64,000 nt of DNA. It comes from Rhynchopus sp. YZ270_cl-10 (Eukaryota; Euglenozoa; Diplonemea; Diplonemida; Diplonemidae). The stretch covers positions 372,001 to 436,000 of the forward strand of contig OZ037855.1 in the NCBI GenBank assembly GCA_964035575.1. Direction: 5' to 3'. A program made the position numbers and the translations under genes. The notes under the pieces are model-generated. The model was not told the origin of the DNA, made no database searches, and saw only the letters and a program-made list of their open reading frames with translations. Of the stretch, positions 10,435-21,039 are shown one piece after another (position 1 is the first letter of the stretch; every line of letters begins with the position of its first letter).

Positions 10435-11418
10435 CAGTGGTCGCGCTAATTATGGGAAAAAATGGGGAAAAAATGGATTTCGGGTACGGAAAAACGTTCC
10501 TTGAAAAGGTTAGCTGGGGAGGCCCGGAAACCCCGTTTTGTGGCATTTCCGGGCCAATCCCGGCTTGTGGTGGGGTATATACGGAAAAATGGACAAAATT
10601 TTAGTGACTTAAATTTTCGCAAAATATGAACCCATACTCGTAAACAAGGGTCATTTTCAGGAAAATTCGGAAAATTCCGAGATTTGGAAGCAATTTTTCT
10701 CCTGAAAATCAGTGGGTTTTCAGCCCCAAAACATACCGCGATTGGAATTTCCGGAATCCGTCCGCACTGTGGTGGGGTCACTTTGCCGAAATGGCCAATT
10801 TTTTGGTTTTGGTCAAAATCCATGTGGGTAAAGAGGGCCAAGGTAAATCCCACAACCAGATTTTCTCTCCCTGATCCTGACGTCTTGCAACATGAAAATG
10901 CGCGAAAACACCGGCATTTGCATTTCCGGAATCCGTCCGTTCTGTGGTGGGGTCAATTTGCCGAAATGGACAAGTTCTTGGTTTTGGTCAAACCCCGTCA
11001 GTGTAAGGTAAAGGGGGCAAGTGTTTGCCTGTAGAAACTGGAAGGGAACAGGCAGCGCCGCAGGCGCACGGTAACCAACTTTTTTTTTTTTTTTTTTTTT
11101 TTTCACTGTAACCTACCATGGTAGGCGTGACGCTGACTACACGGTAGTTATTGGTAGCCGCGCCACTGGTACTGCCTCTTGCTTAGTTTTGTTGTTGTGC
11201 TACTTAGCGGGGTTCCACACTGCGACGGGGCAGGGGGGACAGCTTCCCTTTTCCTCTTGGAGACACAGTCCGCACACCTCTCCCCAAGGTGTGGCAGAGC
11301 CTACTGACTCTGGGCTGACGACAAAAGGGGACATGCCCCCATATAAAAGCTAAAAATTTGGGTTTTTTTTTTGTTTTTTTTTTTTTTTTTTTTTGTTTTT
11401 GTTTTTGTTTTTGTTTCT

Positions 11419-11455
<37 letters not shown>

Positions 11456-13436
11456 TGATTCTTATTTTGATAAGGTAGGTTTAAAAAGTCATCACGCCGG
11501 TGCCACATCAGTGACTCAATGGCGCATGAGTGATTCAATTTCATCGTCCAGGTATCCAGCCTCGCAAAGGAAGCGGAGCACGTCTGCCTCGTGGCGTTGC
11601 ATCAGCTGCCCCAGGTTCGTTGAAGGGAGGCTGGAGCGTGGGGTTGCGGGGTTGCTGCACCGGGAGAAGATGTGGCGGAGCGAAGCCTCTTCGGAGCAAC
11701 GTGGACAGTACGCCGTCCTGTCCGGGTGCAGCTCGTTGTAGACGAGTGGGTGGCGTTCCACTCGGAGGTTGCGGATGGTCGTCGCACCCAGCCGCGTGAG
11801 GTGCGGTGTACGCAGCGCAGGTCGGTGCAGGGCGGTGGTGGATCCACTCTTGTAGGAGTAGATGCTGCGCTCAGACGGTGTGGGCTCGCGGCTGAGGGCA
11901 CGTCGCTTTACGCACGCGCGGATGCTCGCAAGGCTGATCCGCTCGTGGTTCGCGGGGCTGTTGTTCGCACGGCTAGCGAGCTTGTCGGCTGCCTCATTGC
12001 CTAGCACCCCCACGTGGGAGGGGATGTAGTGCAGGTGGAGTTTGTACCCTTCACGGGCACGTGAGTGTAGGAGACGCCAGAGTCGGTGCAGCGTGTCCTC
12101 GTGCACCCCGCATGGGCCACTCGCCAGCGCCATCAGTGCGGATTGCGAGTCCGTGAGCAGGAGCACTTCTGCGGGTGCGTCCCAGGTCGTGATGCCTTCC
12201 AAGCCAAGGCAGATTGCCACCAGCTCAGCCTGGTAACTGGAGCTCACTGTGCCCGCTCCGGTTTGCAGCTCCTTGGTGTGGGAGTGTAGTCGATCCCCCG
12301 CGTAGAACACGGCGCCAGCGCCACCACGTTGATGCACAGGTGGGTTAGGGTCAGCGGCGGTCACGCGCTGGGACACGTCTTGGCACGACCCGTCGGTGTA
12401 GACGTGCACGTCGTAGTTAGGTAGAGCGGCGAGGGTCTCTTCCGCCCGCAGTAGCATGATGTCAGCCGGCATTCCGCTGCTCTTGTTGATGCCCGGTATG
12501 GTGGGGGTGATCCGCAGAGACTGCGAGAGCTCCTCCCATTCCCAGGGACATACGGGGTCGTGTTCACACAGCAATGCACGTTCACTGTGCCTATACGCCT
12601 TGGAGTCGTCGATGGTGTCGGTAGCCTCTGAGAGCCAGGTGCGGCCAGGTGGTTTGGTGGTGGAGAGTGCGGCAGCATGTCCAGGTGAGTCGGGCAGTCG
12701 CATGAACTTCTCGTAGTCGTTGGCAGCTACACGTCGGAGGTGGCACGCAACGGTTTGCAGGTGGGCCTCCCACAGCACGTCCAGTCCGTGCGTCATGTAG
12801 TCGCACCCCGTAATTGCCTTCGCTGCCTTCCGATGGAGCTTTTCGAGGGTGTCGATGTGAGTCGCGGAGAGTCTGCTGCCGTAGACACTAGCGGCGTACG
12901 TAATCGTGGGGTAGACGTAGCTCAGGTAGGCAGCTCGTAGCGTGTGTGCGTCGCAGCCCCAGTCGGTCCCTGCTAGGCTGTGCAGGATCGACATCCGGCA
13001 GGAAAAGCGCTCCACGACCATGTCGAAGTGTGCTTTCATGTCGCCTGAGCGATCCAAAATGAGACCTAGGTATCGTGGGTGGAGGTCTCGTTTGAGGAGT
13101 GACCCGTCGAGGAAGTGAATGGACAGTTCGTCTTCCCTTTGTTGTCTGTCCCGTACCTGTTGCAGCTTGACGGGGTCTTTTGGCAGGCGTGTGGGTGCTG
13201 ATACAGGCTTTTTTTTTTTCTCTTTTCTTTTTTCTCCTCTTTCTTTTGACTTTCCGAGCCAATTGCATTCCACGGCGGGGTCACATGTATATGCAAGTCC
13301 ACTATGTGGTGGTCTTACTCAACAATATTAGAACTTCTGGTTTCTTAATGAAATCCCCGTACTGCAAAAAAAAAAACGTTCCTACCAAAACCCCCAAAAA
13401 TCCCGGGATGAGGGATGGACTTTAGCGCGAGCCCTG
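10435..13436. mobile_element. 3,002-bp hAT-like element containing a LINE fragment
   Basis: Left end CAGTGGTCGCGCTAA and inverted right end CAGGGCTCGCGCTAA agree at 13 of 15 positions and are bounded by an exact 8-bp duplication ATCTGGAG (10427-10434 and 13437-13444). The left 600 bp is non-coding and carries two diverged copies of the GGAATCCGTCCG module (10741-10796, 10906-10975). Most of the interior, from about 11080 to 13290, is retroposon sequence on the minus strand. No transposase was seen, so it is probably a non-autonomous hAT element into which a LINE later inserted. Confidence 0.88.
11080..13273 (-). mobile_element. 5'-truncated LINE (RT thumb, RNase H, zinc knuckle)
   Basis: A 585-codon open frame (11516-13273). 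Residues from about 27 on match the end of a LINE reverse-transcriptase region (LHPRYLGLILDRSGDMKAHF, then LEKLHRKAAKAITG). An RNase H domain follows with all four acidic positions visible (YTDGS, YQAELVA, LLTDSQSAL, GNEAADKLA). A C-terminal CPRC-x8-H-x4-C knuckle comes last. This domain order fits the I/ingi group known from trypanosomatids. The RT catalytic core is missing, so it is a 5'-truncated copy; residues before about 27 are lysine-rich junk. The 3' end is either the A-rich tract at 11358-11451 or the A24 tail at 11080-11103, which follows a GCCTACCATGGTAGG stem-loop. Confidence 0.88.
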
Positions 13437-13480
13437 ATCTGGAGGCGGGTGGGATTTTTTTTTTTTTTTGATAAATTGTA

Positions 13481-14094
13481 CAGGGTAGTAGCTTGAAAGG
13501 TGCACTTTTCAAATGTTGCTGGTTTGCTGGTTTAGAAAAAAAAATTTCCCCAGTTGAAAGCGGTCGTCGCGCGCTTCGCGCGCGCCTCCCTGACAGCCAG
13601 AGTGGAGAGGTACAGGGTAAGGTTTGCGAGACAAAGAAAACGGGATATAATCCTTTGTTAACGGAGCTTGGTCTTGCACCTTACGCTCCACTAACCGTAT
13701 AAAATCAATACGTCTTCCAGAAGCAGGGGCTGTTGCAACGGTGGGTCATTTTGAAAAAACGGTCAACTTTTTGCAGCTTTGGCCAAGTTGCATTTTGAGA
13801 CATTGTAAACTCTATTTTTTTGCGGAGCAAAAAAATAATATCAAGTGGCGCCGCAGGCGAAAAAAAATTAGGGTATGGTGCAAAAAATGTAGCTTTTTAC
13901 ACCACAGAGTCACTCAATGCACCCTTTTTAGGGGTTCGCTTACGTGGGAGGCTTTCTTCTGTGAGGAAAGTGGTGCAGGGGGGATGCGAAAAACTGAATC
14001 CCGAATCCCACTTTTTTTTTTTATTTTTCCCCAAACCAGTAAACCAGCTCGTTCTGGTTTTGAAACCAGCAAAAGTACCCAAGCTATTTCCCTG
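13481..14094. mobile_element. hAT-like MITE 2 (614 bp)
   Basis: Ends CAGGGTAGTAGCTTG and, inverted, CAGGGAAATAGCTTG; exact 8-bp duplication AAATTGTA (13473-13480, 14095-14102). It begins only 36 bp beyond the duplication of the 3-kb hAT-like element. Its right end carries the palindrome GCTGGTTTCAAAACCAG and its left end direct GCTGGTTT repeats, mirroring MITE 1 but with a different stem. The interior (GGCGCCGCAGGCGAAAAAAA) matches MITE 1 in inverted orientation. No coding capacity. Confidence 0.92.
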
Positions 14095-14110
14095 AAATTG
14101 TAGGAGTAGT

Positions 14111-14155
14111 GTAGTTGCCTCGGTTGTGTTGCCACAGTGCAATTCTCCACTGCCA
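14111..14155. repeat. dispersed repeat TAGTTGCCTCGG, copy 2
   Basis: Second copy of the sequence at 7755-7803, starting 9 bp after the right target duplication of MITE 2 and followed by an A-run. Confidence 0.7.
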
Positions 14156-16814
14156 AAAAAAAAAAAAAAAAATTGCTCGATATTTGCTCGGGAAGGGCTA
14201 AGAAACCCCTAAGCATCAATTCTTTGAATACTGATATTTTCAAGCAAAACAATGAAAGAGTATTAGATGACCTGGTCACGACACTCCATATACGTGGACT
14301 TATGGCAAAGCACCATCGGAGTACGCACCCAACCTAATGGTTTGAGCAGCGTCATCAAAGGATGGTGAACACAGTCCGGGTGCACCAATGGATCGTGAGG
14401 AGATGGCAGATGCGGGAAATGGGTTTTTGTAATAAAGAAGCCTCTTTTCCTTTTTTTTTAAAGCGGAGTCCCTTCGAGGACCCAGAGCAACGACATCAAA
14501 AGCAACAAATAAAAAAAAATCCCCTCAAAAAAAATAAAAACGCAGTGAATCCAACAGCAAAAAAAGTAGTTGGAAAAAAAAAAAAATGGAGAATTGGAAA
14601 TGCGGGACGGCTTGAACCGTGCCCGCATTTTTACCCGCTCATGATTATCCCCATTGAATCATCTCAGTCGGCGGTCAATTTTGCGCAAAAAAAAAAGCAG
14701 AGGGTAGGCAGCGGAAAATAGATTTTTGGTCATGCAAAACAAAAAAAAAGGCAAAAAAAAGTTTATAGGATGAACCTAAGCCTCTCTATGCTTAGCCACC
14801 TTGCACGTGATCACAATTATCACACAGCTTCAGCTATGACTGTGTCTGGAAAAAAAAAAAGAAGGGAGATTGAAAGATGGTCTCTGTGTTCCTTTTCTCT
14901 TTCCCCAAAAAAAAAATTTTTTTTTTTTTGCACAACCTCCATTTTTGTGACCACAACCCACCCCCCTCCACTATCATACACTGCAAGGTTTTTTAGCTTT
15001 TTTTTTGGGGGGGTTTGAAAATGGGGGTTTTATGAAGTTTTTTGTTATTATTTTGCTTTGTGATCTTGTTTGGCTTTGTTTTTTTTTTTTGGGGGGGGAA
15101 GTAACAGAAAAATAACAAAAATAAGTCATGCATATACAGATGATCTTATCTAAGAGGTTGGTAATTGTCCCAAAAACCCTCATCGTCTTATCCTAAGAAA
15201 TGCTTTAGCTAAGATCTTATCAAAACAATACCCCAAACTAAGACCTTAAAAAGGGGTTTTTTTCTTCCATATCTGAGGTAAGAAAAAATCTGGATACCAT
15301 GATAAAGAGCAAGAATTATTTCAAAATACATTCTTTTTCAAAACGAAAAAAGAAGGCAAAGAGGGCGAAAAATGTACGCTTGCTTTTTGCAAGAACAAAA
15401 ACGAATGTATGTAATGGTGTGGTGTGTCGATGAAGATGCATGAATGGAACAGCATCGAGGCATTAGATAGCGCGCCTCTGTTCCGATACATCTATGCAAG
15501 GGGAGAGGAGGAGATATACGATTAAAAAAAAATGATCATCGTTCATGTACCGTCCAACTTAGTAAGGGCAATGGGTCGTTTCGACACATGTCAGAGAGGG
15601 ACGAGCACCGTCTGACTGGCAGATGGTGCCATTGTCATCACTTTGTACCTTTGTGTCTTTTTTCTCTCTCTTTCAAGAGTATTTCAAAAATAAAAATATA
15701 TAAAAAAAAAAAAAGACAAAAAAGTTCATCAGATTCATCTCTGCCATGGGGCCCAGTTGTAAAATTGACCCTTGACCCCCCTACATCGATTTCAATACTA
15801 TATACCTTACCTTGGGTGACCCTTATAGGGTGAAGGAAGGTTGTGGAAAAAGTGTTCTAAGATAAACCTAAGCCTAGTCACCAAATAACTCAAAAAAAAA
15901 AGAGGGGGAAATTGTTTCATATACATTCTTTTTCTAATGAAAAGAAGGTACAGAGGGGGAAAGAAAAAAAAAAGCTGGACTATGCACTCTGGCGGGAATC
16001 CACCAGAAAATTTTTGGCTTCAGGGTAAAAAAAAGGTGCTAGGATGGTAAGGTGGTCACGCACTGTGTGGAGGTACACTGCCCCATATATACCACTTGAT
16101 GAGTCAATCCACCTACTCGTCTAGTAGACAATGGGGAAGTGCAGATACCAACTGCAGCCAGGACGTCTCCCTGAGCTTTTTTAATGATTGAGAATATTAA
16201 CCCAAAAACCCATGAAGGTTGTGACTCTCACTCTCACCTCCGAGGGGCACACGTCGTAAGGACTGTCTTGGTTGATATTCCTAGTCACTACCGAATACTG
16301 CCTGAGTGGGGGTGGGGGTGGGGAAGAGAGAAAAAAGTTTGTGAATAAGCCCAAGACATTGCTTGGGATACCTTTTTTAAAAAAAAAAGGCCCGCCTTCA
16401 ATTGAAGGGGTTTGCTTATATGCATAGCTAGCGGTATCCTTTTGTTAAAAGATACTGCGGGTTTAACTTTGGGATGCATTTTATTTTCTTGTCTTTTTTA
16501 TTTGAAAACTTGTGTAAGAGACACCCGAGGGATGCACTCCACGTGTACTGGACGCTATGCGATGATCCTTTGTTTTCAATGTGAATCCCATACGTTTCGT
16601 GACATACATCACCGATGCAGGCACAGCAGGTAGAAAAAAATTACCGCCAAAGAGGGGTGGAGAGATAGGGGTCTCTCGTGCTTAGTCTGATTAGATTATT
16701 CTTTGGTTTATTCATCAGTCATTCTCTCGTGCTTAGTCACCTTAAAAAAACCCCTCGTTGAGTTGAAAAGTTTTTGTGTTTTGTGTATGTCGGGAATTCA
16801 GCTAAATTTCCGAG

Positions 16815-16855
<41 letters not shown>

Positions 16856-18372
16856 TGTGAGGAGCAGGAGCAAGGAGCACGCTCTAACAGCATTTCAGGG
16901 GGGACAGGGGATGTAAACGCTTAACACAAATGATTGATGATAAACATTTCTTAGATTGGATGGGCCTTTCATTAGATCCATCTAGTTTCTCTCTGTGTAT
17001 CTCACAAAAAAAAAATGGTCGAGTTTGTTTTTAAATGCCACCAACGAAACTTATTCAGATGAAGACACAAAAACAAGAAAAGAAAAAAAAACACACAAAC
17101 CTTGAAGGGAGAAAAATGGCACAAAAAAGCGCGCCTAGTATAAAAACAAAATTATCAGACACAAAAAAAAAAAAGTCAAATAGGGAAAGGGCCTTGTGTG
17201 CTTGCTGGCAAAAAAAAAGGGTTTTGCGAGACCTAACAGTAGTCTATCTCACGCCTGCACAGCACTCAGCCCTTTTTATCGCAAAAAACAGTGCTTACTG
17301 CACACGGTCACGAAGAGCAAAGAGAAAAAGAAAAAAATAACTCAGAGAGAAAAATACTGGAAAAAACAGAAAACTTCCTTCGGGAAGAGTCGTGGGGAAA
17401 AAGAAGGGGGTAAAAACGTATGATGCCTTTATTAGGCAAACGTAGCAATAAAAAAGTGCGTCGGGGGGATTCTGCGATAGGAAATTTGCAGGGCAAGATC
17501 GTAATCTTGAAATATTTTTAATCAGAGCATTAGTGCAGACACCCGAGGATGAGCCCCACTATACTACACACGTCTAGAACCAGGTCTAACCAGGTCAAAA
17601 ACCGGTCCATTACCTGGTCACGTGACCAGGTATCCTGTGACCAGCGCACCGTGTATGTGATGCCGGAGAGCGTGTGTGTGTTTTTTTGTTTTGAAAACTT
17701 GGAAAAATCACGTGTCGCAACAGCATATATCCACGCCACGCCCACCCTCCGCCCAACTTACTTCCATTTCGCGGTCTACGTTGAGATGTCCTACTCCCGC
17801 TACCGCTCGTCAGTCAACGAAACGGGTATAATTGGAACACAAGGGAGCAAATCCTTGTGCGAAGTAAGTGGGCTCGGTTGTTTTGTTTTGTGTTTTTTTT
17901 GTTTCCACTGCAACCTACCGAGGAAGGCGTCCATGATTGTGGTTGGTCATTCCGTCTTGGGGTCAGTTCAACATATTGCTAACCCCACTGCAAGCTTTCT
18001 ATCTTTTGTTAAAATAAAAACCCCTCCCCCTCCTTTTCTGGAGTTCCAAAAAAAAGGAGGGATAACCTTTTTTATTGCATTCACCGTTTTTTTTTTTCTC
18101 TTTCCCATCCACACTTTTTTTCCGGAGCTTCTTCTTATGTTCTCTCTCTCTCCTCTTTTTTAAAACCTTTTGGTTCTTTGCATTCTTTGCCGCGGAAATC
18201 TTGAAAAGAATTTTTTTTTTTAAATACACTTGAATAGGCGGAAAGAAAATACACCTTCGTTTTAGTTCCCCATAATTGGATCAAGTTAAACACTGTTTGT
18301 TGTTGTTGTTTTTCTTTTTTTTTGCAAGCCAAAAACCTGCAGCGATGATCGTCATCTGAGAAGTAACAGCTT
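14156..18372. other. long AT-rich spacer, no gene seen
   Basis: Homopolymer-rich sequence with dispersed hairpins (14767-14802, 15317-15388, 15859-15882, 15913-15960, 16671-16743), an uninterrupted run of about 38 T at about 16817-16854, a 22-bp perfect palindrome at 17611-17632, and a retroposon-like 3' tail near 17888-17925. The 204-codon frame at 17549-18163 has no coding character. Confidence 0.6.
17569..17660. repeat. CCAGGT-rich palindromic patch
   Basis: TACCTGGTCAC and its exact reverse complement abut at 17611-17632, giving a perfect 22-bp palindrome with CACGTG at its centre. Further ACCAGGT copies lie at about 17579 and 17590, with a partial copy on the right. It could be a transposon subterminal region or a protein-binding cluster; neither is shown. 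Confidence 0.6.
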
Positions 18373-18519
18373 TTAGTTATCGTCTTTAGTCTGGCTGTCA
18401 CAGGACTGCAACTGGTACAGGCCCTTCAGGGTGTCGAAAATCTGACCACCGCCGTCAAACTTCACTGCACTAATGTTTACCAAGCACTCGCCGCCGTGCG
18501 AAGTCTCCTCCAGCGGCAT
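18373..18519 (-). CDS. small DGGGQ-core ORF, copy 4 (48 aa)
   Basis: A complete 48-codon ORF: MPLEETSHGGECLVNISAV, then KFDGGGQIFDTLKGLYQLQS, then CDSQTKDDN. The core matches copies 1-3. On the minus strand the ATG is preceded by an 11-T pyrimidine tract, CAG and then only TACACA, an ideal acceptor layout that suggests the mRNA could begin 6 nt before the ATG. There is no signal peptide or membrane segment. Function unknown; it is the best candidate of the four for an expressed micro-protein or exon. Confidence 0.45.
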   Translation of the reverse strand: MPLEETSHGGECLVNISAVKFDGGGQIFDTLKGLYQLQSCDSQTKDDN

Positions 18520-18834
18520 TGTGTACTGAAAAAAAAAAAGTTCAAAAAAAAAAAAAAAATCAAGACGAACCTAAGGCAAAGGCAGAGAAGAAAGTTTTTA
18601 AAAAAATACGAGAAAGGAAAAGAAGGGAAAAGGAGGCGGGAAAGGAAAAAAAGGGTGGAAAAAAAGGGGGGATTACAAAAAAAATATCAAAGGAAGGTTG
18701 CGCGGAAAAGCAACAACTAAATAAATAATATTATCTGTGTGATTCGGGGTGGTTTCGGGTGAGGATGGGGTGGAGGAAAACGAATGAAAAAGAGTGCATG
18801 GAGCGTTTTCCGGGGGGGGTGAATCGCGCTAAAT

Positions 18835-18925
18835 CGGGTGTCATCGGCCGTCATCGGGCATCATCGTGCGTAATCCTGAGTAATCGTGCAGAATCGTGCA
18901 TAATCGGGAATCATCGTGCTAGGGG
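18835..18925. repeat. degenerate ATCG array (TCATCGGGC / TAATCGTGC units)
   Basis: About nine consecutive units of 9-10 bp of the form T-C/A-ATCG-T/G-G-C. A shorter run of the same units lies at about 19694-19730, on the other side of the 9-bp satellite, so the two patches bracket it. Confidence 0.75.
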
Positions 18926-18954
18926 AAATTTTTTTTTTCCTCGGTGAAATCCTT

Positions 18955-19034
18955 GGTGAAGCTTTTAAACACCGGCATTTGCATTTTCGGAATCCGTCCG
19001 GCCAGTGGTGGGGTCAATTTGCCGAAATGGACAA
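18955..19034 (+). repeat. 85-bp GGAATCCGTCCG module, plus orientation
   Basis: Runs from GGTGAAGCTTTTAAACACC through GGAATCCGTCCGGCCAGTGG to TTTGCCGAAATGGACAAG. An almost identical copy lies inverted at 29991-30071; two diverged copies are in the left arm of the hAT-like element (10741-10796, 10906-10975). Here it directly precedes the GTATACACA satellite. Confidence 0.85.
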
Positions 19035-19041
19035 GTACACA

Positions 19042-19671
19042 GTATACACAGTATACACAGTATACACAGTATACACAGTATACACAGTATACACAGTATA
19101 CACAGTATACACAGTATACACAGTATACACAGTATACACAGTATACACAGTATACACAGTATACACAGTATACACAGTATACACAGTATACACAGTATAC
19201 ACAGTATACACAGTATACACAGTATACACAGTATACACAGTATACACAGTATACACAGTATACACAGTATACACAGTATACACAGTATACACAGTATACA
19301 CAGTATACACAGTATACACAGTATACACAGTATACACAGTATACACAGTATACACAGTATACACAGTATACACAGTATACACAGTATACACAGTATACAC
19401 AGTATACACAGTATACACAGTATACACAGTATACACAGTATACACAGTATACACAGTATACACAGTATACACAGTATACACAGTATACACAGTATACACA
19501 GTATACACAGTATACACAGTATACACAGTATACACAGTATACACAGTATACACAGTATACACAGTATACACAGTATACACAGTATACACAGTATACACAG
19601 TATACACAGTATACACAGTATACACAGTATACACAGTATACACAGTATACACAGTATACACAGTATACACA
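19042..19671. repeat. 9-bp satellite GTATACACA x70
   Basis: Exactly 630 bp of perfect GTATACACA units, 70 copies, with degenerate GTACACA at the left edge and GTACCC at the right. Nine bp is a multiple of three, so all frames stay open and give meaningless YTV, IHS and YTQ repeats. The lack of any variant unit implies recent expansion or correction. Confidence 0.98.
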
Positions 19672-19751
19672 GTACCCAAAAAAAGAAAAAAACGTAATCG
19701 TGCTGTCATCGGCCGTCATCGGGCGTCATCCCACAGACCCTAAAACGCTCC

Positions 19752-21039
19752 GCGTGCAGCAATTTCATATACATTCTTTTCTTTGCGAAACAAAAAGAAT
19801 GCAAAGAGGGTGCAAAATGTACCCCTTTTTTACTTCTGACGAAATTGTGCGTAAAGTTGCAGAAAGTGTGTTTACCCCTTATAACAGAAAGATCGGTCGG
19901 TGCAACGCTACAGAACGCTTTTCCATGGCACAACTATCAACGGACATTGCGGCAGAGTCGGTGACGGGAGAGAACGACAAAAAAAGGCAGTAATTATTGA
20001 CAGTTCGTCAAGAATCTCTTCATCCAGAGAGCTGCTGCGCCACTTCAGCAAAATTAGAGAAAAAGAGTAGGGGACTGGGGGGGCATTTTATTTTTCTGTC
20101 CGCTTTAGCACAGTATTTTCGCAAAAAAAGGGGAGTTTTAAATATATCTCGATAATCGTTACGATACAATCAAGCAGTCCACCTCTGAACCGTTGGTAGA
20201 CCAATGGGTCAAGTGGACGTAGACGTGGGTCTGAGCTTCGCATGCTTAAACATTAAAACAAAAAGAAAAGTATAAGATGACCCTAAGCCTCTTGTGCTTA
20301 GTCTGATTAGATTACTTAATGTTTTGAACATTGGTTATTCATCAATCCTTTTTGTTGTATTTTTGGAGCTCTTGTGCTTAGTCACCTTGACAAAAAAAAA
20401 AACGCATCATTGCGGTACAGCTCGTGTGTGTGTTGTTTTGAAACAGGTCTGGGGGGGTAATTCCTATGTGGGGAATTATATTGCGTTCGTGGGATGTGTG
20501 CAAAGGGTGTCGGCTTGCATTGGGGTGTTAAACAGAGAAAAAGAGGGGATGGGAAGTTAATAAGATGATCCTAAGTCTCGTGTGCATAGTCACCTGCAAA
20601 AACGTTACAATTCGCGAGAAAAGAGAAGACGTGGAAAAAAAAATGTGTGTCTCGCAACCAAACACATTCCACAGAGAAAGAAAAAAAACGTAAGTGTAGG
20701 TTGTTAAAAAAGGGTGAACGGAAGGGAAAGAAGAGCAACGAATTTTTTTTTTTTAAACTGCCAGAAAAAACGAAGGCAAACATTTGCAAGATGAACCTAC
20801 GACTACTCTCGCTTTTATGACGCCAACGGGGGGGAAACAAAGTTGACTTGAAATACAAAGCCCTCTCATGACAGTGTACCTTGGTATGACCGGGTGTACC
20901 GGGGGTGGATTGCAGTCCTACAATCCATTTCGTGGTTTTCATCTAAAACTGAGTCGAACAGGGTTTTATACGCCACCAAAAGGTCCTCCTTTTTGGGGAC
21001 AATACACGAAAATGTGTACGCAAAAAAAACCACACTCCC
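19752..21039. other. spacer with hairpin repeats, no gene seen
   Basis: Holds hairpin repeats at 19764-19830, 20272-20389 (a long form with an inserted TGATTAGATTA segment shared with 16671-16743) and 20562-20594, and the dispersed repeat at 20852-20935. The ABC transporter stop codon closes the interval. Confidence 0.6.

Noticed and set aside
17549-18163. 204-codon plus-strand ORF
   Set aside because: The frame reads through a palindromic repeat patch and T-runs, and gives a phenylalanine-rich tail without domain features.
18955-19730. CRISPR array
   Set aside because: The repeats are contiguous 9-bp units with no spacers, in a eukaryotic setting.
18916-19993. Open frames of 230-349 codons across the 9-bp satellite
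   Set aside because: A 9-bp unit keeps every frame open; the products are pure YTV, IHS or YTQ repeats.
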